A DNA stretch of 64,000 nt from Malania oleifera (taxonomy: Eukaryota > Streptophyta > Magnoliopsida > Santalales > Ximeniaceae), in NCBI RefSeq assembly GCF_029873635.1, contig NC_080423.1, positions 93,477,691-93,541,690 of the forward strand, written 5' to 3'. The notes beneath the pieces are model-generated. The model was not told the DNA's origin and made no database searches. It saw only the letters and a program-made list of their open reading frames with translations. Each line of letters begins with the position of its first letter. Position 1 is the stretch's first letter. The translations under genes were made by a program, and so were the position numbers. This document shows, one piece after another, positions 47,131 through 58,900 of this stretch.

Positions 47131-47887
47131 CCCTGTTTTATATATACAAAATTCGGATTTTTAAAGCTTCTTTAAGAAGCCAACTCTCTCTCTCTCCCCT
47201 TTGGTTCTTTCTCTCTCTTCATTTTTGGGATAGTTTTACGCCGGATCGATGATCCGAAGTCACCACGACGCTCTTGGCGGAATTCTCTCCGAATCTACTG
47301 GAGCGGATCATCGGTGAAAGCAAGAAAGGAAAAATCCCAAATCTAAGGTAATGCTTTATACTCAATTTTTGGATTTGTGACAGTTGAGAGAAGCGTTGTA
47401 CGCGTTAAAATATTAAAGTTTAATACTGGAAGTTTCCGTTTCCAGGGGTGTTGATGGGAAACGTTGGGAATCATCCCTAAGTTGAGGAAAGACTTTTAAG
47501 CCTAATTTGACTTAGTGATAGTTATAGAAAATGTTGTACGTATGAAAATACTAAACTTTAGTTCTGGTGGATTTCATTTTCAGGGTATTAAGTCGAAAAC
47601 CCTGCGGGTGTAGGGAAGAGTTTCTTAGGGGCTATTCAGAAATCAATTAGGGGATAAACTAAGCTAGTTTCTATTTTTGAGAAAATGCTTATATATATAC
47701 TTATCATTTGATTTATGGAAAATGTATATGTTTATATATATATATATATATATATGTTTTATATTTGCAAAATACTGTGAAAATGATCGTATCTTGAATA
47801 TGTGGAAAATCTGTTGTGTGGCATGAGTAAAACTGTTGTGAAATACTGTTTTCTGGGAATGTGGATGATACGAATTTTTATGATGGA

Positions 47888-48145
47888 AAACCGGCGTACA
47901 GGCCGAGATTTTTATGTGATTTGCCGGCGTACGGGCTGTGCTATGTGACTGTGATTTGCCGGCATACGAGCCGTGCTATGTGGTGTGATTTGTCGGCGTA
48001 CGGTCCATGCTATGAGATGTGATTTGCCGGCGTACGGGCCGTGCTATGTGATTATGGTTTTCCAGCGTACGAGCTGTGCTATGTGTAGCTGGCGTACGAG
48101 CCGAGCTATGATAAAATGTGTAATACCGGCGTACGGACCAATGAT
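47888..48145 (+). repeat. About 36-bp tandem repeat, GCCGGCGTACG core
   Basis: Seven or so copies of GTGATTTGCCGGCGTACGGG with CCGTGCTATGT repeat with variation within the nested LTR. The open frames here are just translations of the repeat. GCCGGC and GTAC are each self-complementary. Confidence 0.8.
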
Positions 48146-49800
48146 TTTCAGGATACACATATATATGTGAAATGATATGATTGATGTGAAAATAAATGAT
48201 ATGAGATATTTATGTATCACGGTTTTAGTATATGTATATGATATCAGAACCTGGTTGGCTTGGTTTAGGCTAGCACTTGCACGGTACCGTTGCTATGTGT
48301 CCATGGTCTCCGTGATCATGATATCTGTGTTAACGCCGCTGTACGGAGTGGTGTGAGATTGGATGGTCGATGTGGTCATTTTCAAGAAGCGTGCTGTTAT
48401 CGCCCTTGGTGTACAGACCAGTCTAGGTAGACCCATCGGACCTACAGACTAGACTATTGACTTGGCAGTGGTCGGCCAAACATCGTCAGGTCTCGCCTTC
48501 GGGCTACACAACTCAGTCATATGGGGGTAATACATGACAATAACCAGCGAACCTACCAGGATTGTTTTATGATATTATTATTATGATATGAGATGAGATA
48601 TGCTTATGAAATGCAGTATGTTCTGCCATGTTTTGATATGTACATGTTTTCCTATATTTGTTAAACAGTACTGAATATGTTGTATATGGTATATGTAGAA
48701 CACTGAATACTCATGTTGTCACACACTAGTATTAGTTTATTTCTCTTACTGAGAGGTGTCTCACCCCTAAATTTCATTAACTTTTCAAGAGCCCCAGATA
48801 GGAGAGCGGGAAAAGCCCCACTGATATAGAGCAGTTATCTGCCCTTGTCGGAAGGGTAAGTCTTGGTTGGGACAGTTAGATTTTTTGTGGGAATTGTCCC
48901 TTGATTTATTTTTGGGATGTATATACTGAGAGATAGTGTTTGTAGTACTCTGGTATGTGTTATGCACATTATGATGAGATGTATATGATTATATACTTTC
49001 TGCTGCGTAGGCTTCTATTGTATGTTCTGTTATATTCCTGGTACCCACGGGTCTAGGTGGATGGTGACCTGCTGAGCTGGAGTGTATGATGTTGATTTTA
49101 TTATAAAAAAAAAAAATGTGTGAAAATGAGCAGGTCGTGACAAATCGGGTAAGGTTGCAAACGATATCAAGGCAGAGGGAAGCTGCTTGTATGGGTAGGT
49201 AAGCTTCCTTATTCTTAGGAACTTCGCTAGTAAACATGAGTTGTGTACGAATGATTTTGGAAATGAAATTAAAAGCTTTTAAAAGCTTGTGATGTATATA
49301 TATACGAGTATGAAAATGAATTTGTATACTTTCTCATATGGAAATCATTTAAATGAGTATTTTGATATAACTGAACTCATATTACCATATACTGTAAATA
49401 ATTTATTTTCGTCTTACTGAGATGTCTCTCACCAAATTATCTAAAATTTTTAAGGAACAGAGACAAACCAGGTGATAGGGCTCCGAGATAGTGTGGAGCG
49501 CATACCCTGATATACAGGATGAGTGTTGGACTGAGGAGGTGTAATTTCCCTAGGGTTGTGTTGTTTTGGGTATGATAGAAATGTATATGTTTATGTATAA
49601 TGATACTCTGGGTATTGTATTCTAGATAATTTGTATTTTATGACTTCCGCTGTTAGGTTAATATAAATGAAATACCTGTTTACCTAGTGCCCAATGCAGG
49701 TCGGGTCATGTGAGTGGTATCAAAGGTGTTGACGTGACCAATATATGATTGTTTAATATTGTTTATATAAAAAAATGGTATGAAAAATCGGGGTGTCACA

Positions 49801-50940
49801 GTTTGGTATCAGAGCCTAGATTGCTAGGCTCTGCAGACTTTAGTAAATAGAGGAATACAATACCAGAGTATAGGAATGAATTTTGAGGAAAATAAGAGAT
49901 GGGTAGATTGGAAACGAGTCAGTTATTGTGAGAGGATGAGATGAGAATTTGGGTTCTATTTTGTGGCCTAGAGACAGGGGTACTAGGGTTGTTTCTGTGT
50001 TTTTCTTGGGGTGAAGATTTCAGGAAAACCATGGATACTATCGTTGGGTCTTGTTTCAGAGTGGTAGGACTGGATCTTAAATGGGAATTGAGGATATGGA
50101 GATAAATGGTCGTAAAAGAATAATTTATGAGTGTATTGGTTGTGCGATAGTAATTGTATGTTGAGACTAGTTGTTCCCTTTGCAGGATGGATCCGGGAAA
50201 TAGTAACACGAGTGTGGGAGGTGATAGAGCAGGACCTTCCCAGCGAAGACCCTGACGCAGTATTGCGTAGCGTCCCCCAGCAGGTGATGGCTGAGATGGC
50301 TAGGAACTCGGTGGAGCGGAGCTGCACGATTGAGCAGTTCACACGTATGCGGCCCCTATCTTTTGTTGGAGGAGCGGACCCACTATTAGCAGAGAACTGG
50401 GTCTAGGACATAGAGGACACACTAACAGTCCTCTCATGTACAGACGAGCAGAGAGTGTTATTTGCTATATTTAAATTGACTAGGGAAGCAATGCACTGGT
50501 GGAGGTCGATGAGACTACTGGAGAAATAGAGGCTTGACCCTGTAATGATGACGTGGAGTTGCTTCAGGGAGATTTTCTTCGAGTGGTACTTTCCCGCTAC
50601 TGTTAGGAGTGCGAAGGCATTAAGTATCTGTATCTGACACAAGGGCCTTTGATGGTGCAATAGTATGCAGCGAGATTCATTGAGCTATCCCAATTTGCCC
50701 CGTATCTGGTGCCAGATAAGGAGAGGAAGACGAGGAAGTTTGAGGAGGGCCTGAGGCAGAACCTGTATGAGCAGGTGGTAGACTTCCAGGCTTAAACCTT
50801 CTCAGAGATAGTAGACAGAGTTGCAGTGATTGAGAGCAGCCTACAGAGAGGTGCAGCAACACAGAGTCAGGGAAAGAGGTCCGTGCCACCTGATTTTCAA
50901 GTAGGATCCAATCGAGGGCCATAGAGGAGATATGATAACA
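49801..50940 (+). mobile_element. Gypsy primer site and gag fossil
   Basis: A primer site at 49802-49814 is followed by an untranslated leader and gag-like sequence from the ATG at 50187 (MDPGNSN). Later parts read LTREAMHWWRSMRLL, AAXFIELSQFAPYLVPDKE-like and KFEEGLRQNLYEQVVDFQ, typical of Tekay/Del chromovirus Gag. It is broken at several places and stops near 50940, before any zinc knuckle, protease or RT. Confidence 0.78.
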
Positions 50941-50984
50941 GAGGGGGATGATGATAGGGAGACTTTCACCTGAAATAACTTTAC

Positions 50985-51915
50985 AATCCTTAAATGATAA
51001 AGATCAACCCTCCTAGTTAGAAAAAAATCTATTTGACTTCTATTTTGTCTACTTTAAAAGGTTATTAAGTGTTTTTTTCTCTTCTTAAAACAAGTATTCA
51101 TTATACTAAAATCATATGACATAGCAAAGTTTAAGATCATCTCTCCAGACTCACTTTTATTTCCATATCCATATCCTCTACATATCCTCTTATAATTTTT
51201 ATTATCTCTTCCAATGTATCCATTTAGATCTCTTCCTATAAATATTTTCTTAATCGCTAGTATGCCTTGTATAATACTATTTATATCTTCCCAAAATTAA
51301 CTTTTAAGATTTTCTGCTAAGCTGACTTAAGGAGCATAAACACTAATAATATTTATTATCACTTGTTCTAGTACCATCTTGATTTTTATAATTCTATCTC
51401 CTACTTTAGTTACATCCACAACACTATCTTTTAAGTTTTTGACTATAATAATGTCTACTCCATTCTTATGTTTTTCTTTTTCCAATGTACCAAAGTTTAA
51501 ATCCTGATTTACCAATTTTTCTAACTTTCTCCCCCACCCACTTAGTTTTTTTGAAGACAAATTATATTAATTCTTCTTCTAATCATTGTATCCACAATTT
51601 CCATGCTTTTACCTGTAAGTATCCCTATATTCCAAGTTGCTAATCTAATCATAGTTTCCTGAAATAATGTCTTTACCTGCCCATGTCTAGAATGATGCAG
51701 GAACCCTCGCATATTTGACATCGTACCCAAGAGCCAACACGGCGCGTCGCTTCAGGGTGATGACCTAGCCCACCCTTGCCCACTTTTTGCTACACTCGGG
51801 TGGTTCAAGTGCAATGCATCACTCGTAGGGGACGCTCCAACAAATATTCGGTAAGGATTCATATCATAGTGTTTTAACAAAATTTACGCTGGCTGTCAGC
51901 TACCTAACGCAACCC
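50985..51915 (-). mobile_element. RTE-type LINE: 5' UTR and endonuclease part
   Basis: The minus strand, from about 51915, has a GC-richer leader (51740-51915) and then an endonuclease-domain frame: TMIRLATWNIGILTGKSMEI, VDTMIRRRINIICLQ, DRIIKIKMVLEQVIINIISV followed by YAP, and FIGRDLNGYIGRDNK. This is the plant RTE family whose copies are often annotated as craniofacial development protein 2-like. The RT half and 3' end are absent: the sequence stops next to the gag fossil at about 50985. Several frame breaks make it non-functional. Confidence 0.8.
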
Positions 51916-52639
51916 TCCTCTTTTAAATGTGTGAATGGTGCATGAAGGAGTGAAAAAAACTAAAGAATGGGACAAATTAGAAAGAGAGAATGTATTTATA
52001 GAATCCATAGGTTCTTTAGAGAAAATGAATTCAAGGGCGTGTAAAAGAGAGAAGCCAATGTGGAAGAGTGCAACGATGAATCATAGAAAACTAATAGACA
52101 TACCTACAAATGTAGAAGTGTAGGATTGTGAAGAACTCCGGAAGGCTAGGAATTAAGAGGACTTAAAGAGATAAACATCACAAAGAGGGGAAAAGTTGAA
52201 TGATACAAAATGAGAACATACTCATGAATTCACTATAATACCCTGAGCAAGTGTAGAATTTGGATTGAACTTGTCATGGTCATGAATTCGAATAAGTTAG
52301 AATTGTGTTTCCAAAACTCAATTCTTATACTAAATAAAATTTTCAAAATCTAAAATTTATCTTTAACCTTTCTTTTCTATATTAGTTGAGTTTCAAATGT
52401 CAATTCAGCTATCGTTTGCAATATGGTTATGGAAAATATATACTTAAAAACACATTATTTGAAAAAAAAAAATTGAAGTTGAGTTCCAATGGTGAATTGA
52501 ATTTCTAAAATAAAAAGAATTATATATATATTTTTTAATAATACTAAAAATATTTAATACTAGTAACCCAATTTTCGAATGCCAAAACATCTCTAAGTAA
52601 TGGTGAACTCAATTTGGCAATGAGTATTATTTTGCAATA
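51916..52639. other. Spacer before IMP3, no gene recognised
   Basis: Purine-rich (51930-52240) and then AT-rich. The frame at 51935-52123 is lysine-rich with no known domain. Confidence 0.4.
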
Positions 52640-52913
52640 TGTTTGTGGAAAACTTATTTAAATTATATTATATATATATGTTAAAAAAAAAAAAAAGAAC
52701 TGGCAGCTTTCTTAAGTGTCAAGTGACGCCAAAATTGGGTTATATTAGAAACTTGGATCAGAAACCCGAAAACCCGAACTCTGTTTGGAGCGGAGACAGT
52801 TTTCGTGCACCTGAAAACCCTAGGCCCTCGGTGCCTCGTCTCTCTAAATCGTCGTCCACTTCCTCCGCCTCAACTCTCTCTCTCTCCCTCTCTCTCTCCA
52901 CTACGGAGAAACC
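52640..52913 (+). promoter_or_regulatory. IMP3 promoter region and CT-rich leader
   Basis: A TATATATATG stretch at about 52671-52680 and a CT-repeat leader (52873-52900) precede the IMP3 start codon. The frame running through this region does not match a protein family. Confidence 0.4.
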
Positions 52914-55900
52914 ATGAGAAAGCTCAAGTTCCATGAGAAGAAGCTTTTGAAGAAGGTTAATTTCCTAGAATGGAAGAGAGAAGGGGGTCACAGAGAAGCT
53001 CATGTTATGCATCGTTATCACGTCACTGGGAGGGATGATTATAAAAAGTGAGTAAAATCTTTATCTCTGTGTGCGTGTGTTGATTTTGTAATTTGTATGC
53101 GGATACTTGAATTGGGCTGTGCTTATTATGTAGTCCTTAATTTTTCCGCATTATTAAATAGGTATTCGAGCGTGTGCCGGATGGCGCAGAAGCTTGTGAA
53201 CATCTTGAAGCAAATGGGCCCAAGAGATCCCTTTCGGATTGAGATGACCGATTTGCTCCTTGAAAAACTGTGAGTAACTGGTCGTACAAGGGACACGAAA
53301 GTTCCTTTTTTTTTTTTTAATAAAAAAAGTTCCTCATTGTGGTAAATTAAAGCGTGGGATTACTGCAGGACTTCTTTATGTTAAGTTTATTTTGATTTTA
53401 GTATGAATTGTTTCCTGTTTCATCATTTTGTTGGAAAATGAGGAACTCAGCCTACCTGTTTATGATTTGTTTGGAGAAGTCAGGCTCCACATTGGTTGTT
53501 TGTTAGGGGATAAGTCATTTTATAGCATCAAAAGCTCCTGGGAGAACATTATAATGAAAAAAAAAAATGTTCATTGTTTGTTTGGTGGGGTTTGAAAACC
53601 TTAGTGAACATAACGGATACATAATTCGATTGCATTTGGTTTTTCTGTATTCAATTGTTAATGGACGTTAGATAACCAAGGATTGTTTGTTCTTGTGGGC
53701 AATTGGCAAACATTAGTATCAGTGGTACTCTGCAAATTTTGATGGTGTAAGGCTGACTCAACTTGGTGGAGTCAAGGTGATGCTTGGTTGTTTTGTTACA
53801 AGAGCTTGCCGACCATGTCATGTATGCTTGTCAGCTACAAATAAAAATGCCGGCCTTGGCTGTTTCCTTCTAGAATTGAACTTGCTTTAATGTTTAATGT
53901 TCTCATTGCATATGGTGTTACCAGTTAGCACTGCAACAGGGAATTCTTTCTACTTGACTCTTCTTTTTGTCTAAACTTTTCTTTCTTCACTTATTGAAGC
54001 TTTCTTCATGTTCTTTTTGTTTGAATAATGTTATTTGGAAGGCTAAGGTTCCTTTTAGTATCAAGACATTACTTGGACATAAAGTCTCAACAGCATTAAT
54101 ATGAATGACTTGTCGTAGGTGAGGAGGATATGTAAGGCTATTAGATTTCTGCAGGATGTGTTCATAGTTTAATGAGACTAATGCGCATCAGGTGGCTAGA
54201 CAATTTTAGGTAACACTTCTCTATTTCTGGTAAATCATGGTTAACACCACAAGCAGTAGAATACTTCATGATTTCATGTTGGTGCATTTTGGGGTTCTGG
54301 GAGAACTACAAGAGGTAGAATTTTGTGTAAATTTCCTGTGCATATTATTCTTTGGACTTTGAGGCTTGAGAGGAATGTTAAGATTAATGACAAGACGAAT
54401 GCCTCTTATCTATTATGTGACAGTTTTTTTCCTAGCTTCTCATAGGAGGATGCCTCATTCTCCAACTCTTATATGTCTACGTTTTTTTTTTTTTCTAATT
54501 ATTGAATTTCTTTTATTATTGAAAAAATTCAACTTAGTGATTGTGTATGAAGAATATATTCGTGTATTGTATAGGCTATATTCAAAAATCAATTTATTGA
54601 TATCTTTTATGAAATTATGATTTTAGCATAGTTGATAGCATACGAATACATACATAAGTGCATGCATGCATACATACATACATACTTGTCACGGTCCGAC
54701 TATTTTTGCACTGTTGTGAAGGGCCGTGCGGCGCTAGCTAAAGCACTCTTGCTTAACTAGCCAGCCTATCGTTTACCAACATTCATCCACGAAGCACTTT
54801 CATTAACATTCATTCAGATAGCAGTGGAAACAATAATCAATTCATGAAAGTCGTGACAAGCAAGCAGTAACATTGAAGCAAACGTAATTCATTAACAAAT
54901 CCTCCGTTGACATATTGTACTTAGCGAGGGAGGCAAGTAGGCTAAGCACGTTGACAATTGCTAATGAGTTTTACAATGACTGATGAACACTCACCCTCCC
55001 CTAAAGAGGTTTTTATGTAATTATCATCTTGACACTAGGAAACATCAAAGTGACCGAGGAGTCATACTGCCTTATTTGGCTTACAAAGACTCTACTAGTA
55101 GAAAATAACCCTACACTAGTATTTACATGATGGAAACCCATCCCAAGCACATGAGATAAGCGGTCACAGGCAAGCATAATGCCCTGAACAAGCTTAGCTC
55201 GTGACATTCTCCCCCACTTATGCGGTTGACGTCCTCGTAGACTTTTGGCGATAGGTACACTTCAACTTTGTCCACGAATGACTTCAAATCTTCCGCAGAA
55301 ATTCAGCTGATTTCTTTGTCATCAAGGCACTTCCACTTCACTAAGAACTTTTGCCGCTTCTTCCTTGAGGATATGAACTTTCTATCTGCAAGGATCTCTT
55401 CAACTTCATGTCTGTCAAGTTGCACTGTCTTCAACTCTGCGTTGTTTGACTGACTTCTGCTCAGGTCGTTGGTGTTGGCGTTGAATGGCTTGAGGCAGTT
55501 GACATGAAACTGCGGTCTTCTCTCCTGATTTGCCCACTTCTTCATCTGCTTAGAAGCTTTCTCCAGATAGGCTTAGGCAAACTTTGCATTTTGTCTCCCT
55601 TCACTGGTGAAGATGTACGCCCTAGGACGCTTTCGTTTGTACGGCTCGCCCACTGTGTGAGGTAACAGTGGCAGCTGGCCTATAACAAGCTCAAAAGGGC
55701 TCTTGTTGATTGTTGAGCGCCTTTGGGTGTTGCCACAGAACGGAACCACATCAAGTAGTTGCACGCCATTCTTCTGGTTGTCGTTGACACAATGGCACAA
55801 GTACTCATCTAGCAGCTCTTTGAATCTCTTCATTTGTCCGTCTGTCTGTCGATGATAACTCGAAGAGATGTCAAGGTGTGACCTGAATATCCTGAAAAAC

Positions 55901-58900
55901 TCTGTTAAGAAGTTGTCAGTGAACATTAAATCTTGGTCACAAATAATAACTTGGGGAAAACCCCAATATCCCACAATAGTCACAAGGAACAATTGTGTCG
56001 TCTCCTCTACAAAACAGTACTTTGGTGCGGCCATGAAAGTACCATACTTCTTCCGCTCCCCCTTGTCTTGTTGGCAAGTGAGACAAGTTTTGGTATAATC
56101 AACCACATCATCCCGTGTGTGCGGCCAATAATACCTTCCTAGTAGTCTTGTCATTGGAGTCATTCTCTGCGAATACCCCTCAACGAACTTCCTGCAGTAT
56201 CTAGTAAGGCCAAGAAAGGAACGCAACTCCTTCACTGTCGTGGGGATCTTCCGTTCTTGAATCATCCTTACCTTCTCCATACCCCTCCGGATACGACATT
56301 GTTCAACCACTTGACCAAGGAATTTGTTGCTCCGCTGAGCGAAAGAGAAATTCTCCTTCTTCACATCCAGACTGTTTCCCCTCAGCCTGTCGAACACCTT
56401 CTGTAGATGCTCTTCATGTTTCCTCTGAAACAACACCGATGCTCCCAACGGCGTTTTGGAAGGGCGAACACATCCCCCTTCCAATTCATCAAGCTGTTTC
56501 CCCAACTCTACTATCTCTCGAGGCGCAATCCGATATGGCCCTTTAGCAGGTGGCTTCACTCCTGATAACAACTCAATCTCTTGCTCCACAGTCCGTCGTG
56601 AAGGCAAATTTTGAGGCAGCTTATTCGGCAACACCTCCTTATACTCATCCAACACCGCTTGGATGGTCGTAGGCTCCAACTCTTGGCCTACTTCTTTGTC
56701 TACCACCACCGTGGCTAGACGTGTCTGCTCACCTTGACCCAATCTTTCATTGAGTTGTATGGCTGAAAGGGACTTCCCATTGTCTTCTTTCGTTGCAACG
56801 ACTTGCACCATGCACGAGTGATCTCCCATCAGACACAGGGAACCAGCCGAAGGCACTAGCACTGCCCTCGTCCTCATTAGGAACTCTATTCCTAGAATGA
56901 TCGGATAGTCATCCAATGGCACCGCTGTGAAATTCGCATGACCTTTCCACTGTCCAAGCTTTATAGCCACTTGCTTGGCTACTCCCAGAGTAGGCTGGGC
57001 TACAGAGTTAACTGCTTTCATGCGTCCTGTATCCTTCTCTAAGGATAAGTTGAGTCTCCATGCTTCCGACTGCGAAACAAAATTATGAGTAGCTCCCGTA
57101 TCCACCATAGCGCGAGTACTCTTCCCATTTATCCTCAAGTCCACAAACATTAACCTTTTTGCTCGTGTAACTTTAGGTGTTTTTGCCTGCTTTTCTAATG
57201 CGTTCACCAACCGCACTGAACCCACCCTCGGGGCATCATCCTCTTCCCCATCGTCTTCCACTGCTTGTTCTGCAATAGAAGCCTGTAAAGCATTAGGTGA
57301 TGCTTTGTGAGGGCACTTCAAAACTCTACGAGGACCTCGACACAAGAAACACTCAATTTTACTCTTCCCCTTTCCATTGGGTGTGTTGAACCCTTGAGAC
57401 GACGAAGCTTCCTGTAAGGTTGATGATATAGAGTCAGCTCCCCCACTCTTGGGTTTGCCATTCTTGAAAGACTTTTCATTGTTTCCCTCTCCGTCAAACT
57501 GTTTGGACAAAGTGGTATTGTCACCAGCGTAGTCCGTCAAGTATTCTGCAGCCGCTTGTGCAGTTGACAAGTCTTGAATACTTTGCCTATGAAGTTCAGT
57601 TCTTGCCCATGGTTTCATCCCCTAAAGAAAATAGAACAACTTGTCCTTCTCCAACATATCCCGAATATCTAACATTAAAGCAGAAAATTGTTTCACATAT
57701 TCGCTGATCGACCCCGTATGCTTGAGATCTTTCATATTTCTCCTTGCATTATACTCAACATTCTCAGGAAAGAATTGGGCCTTGAGCTCTCTCCTCAAGT
57801 CTGCCAACTATCAATTACACAACTTCCATTTTCAATTTCTCTGTACTTGGTACGCCACCATAGTTTGGCATCACCAACCAAGTACATGGTCGCAGTATCC
57901 ACCTTTGCTTGTTCTGAGGCCATCCTCACAACGCGAAAGTACTGCTCCACATCAAACAAGAAGTTCTCTAACTCCTTGGCATCTCGGGCACCCCCATACG
58001 TCTTGGGTTCTGGCACCTTGGTTTTGCTAACTCCCGGAGCGTTGGAGTTCCCCATAACAAGAACCATCACATTCATCTTTGCATCCAGATCTGCTATCCG
58101 GGCCTGCAAAGCTTCCACTGTATGGCGAAAGTCCTCTGACAAGTCGCCTAGCAAACCTGTTTGATGTTTTTGTGATCCCATCACCTCATCAACAAGTTCT
58201 CTCATCTGGGCCACCTCCGCGGCCATAGTGTTGGTTGTTGTCTCAACCTGTGCTTCTAGCACGCTGATCCTCTCAGCAGTGTTTGGTGCCATGGTCACTT
58301 ACCAAAGCTTTCCAATCCAACAACGAAGGCAATCGAATTCACGTAGCAACTCAACCTTGGGCTCTCACCAAGTGTCACCAACTTGGCTCTGATACCAAAT
58401 GTTACGGTTCGACTATTTTCACACCATTGTGAAGGGCCGTGCGGCGCTAGCTAAAACACTCTTGCTTAACTAGTCAGTCTATCGTTTACCAACATTCATC
58501 TACGAAGCACTTTTATGAGCACTTTTATTAACATTCATTCAGATAGCAGCGGAAACAATAATCAATTCATGAAAGTCGTGACAAGCAAGCAGTAACATTG
58601 AAGCAAACGTAATTTATTAACAAATCCTCCGTTGACATGTTGTACTTAGCGAAGGAGGCAAGTAGGCTAAGCACGTTGACAATGCTAGTGAGTTTTACAA
58701 TGACTGATGAACACTCACCCTCCCCTAAAGAGGTTTTTATGTAATTATCATCCTGACACTAGGAAACATCAAAGTGACCGAGGAGTCATATTACCTTATT
58801 TGGCTTACAAAGACTCTACTAGCAGAAAATAACCCTACACTAGTATTTACATGATGGAAACCCATCCCAAGCACACGAGATAAGCGGTCACAGGCAAGCA

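Larger units (their letters stand above)
46823..49142 (+). mobile_element. Solo LTR nested inside the 44722 LTR
   Basis: Starts TGTAATGACCCGAATTTAG and ends GCAGGTCGTGACA, about 2.32 kb, with TG/CA ends. Flanks AATCA (46818-46822) and AATCG (49143-49147) agree at four of five bases, and the surrounding LTR sequence continues across it, which proves the nesting. A TATA motif near 47133 follows a GTCGACGAA array. A 36-bp repeat array lies at 47888-48145. Confidence 0.85.
44722..49800 (+). mobile_element. Ty3/gypsy 5' LTR interrupted by another LTR
   Basis: The LTR begins TGTAATAACCCC and ends CGGGGTGTCACA at 49800, directly followed by a Met-tRNA primer site TTTGGTATCAGAG (49802-49814) and then gag. 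Without the 2.3 kb insertion at 46823-49142 it is about 2.75 kb. It shares the GAGGGCTTACTAAGTAAGG block with the 791-2875 LTR, so both belong to related Tekay/Del-like families. Only one LTR of this element is in the window. Confidence 0.8.

Noticed and set aside
47973-48170. Frames on both strands with repeated peptide units.
   Set aside because: They are read-outs of the 36-bp tandem repeat in an LTR.
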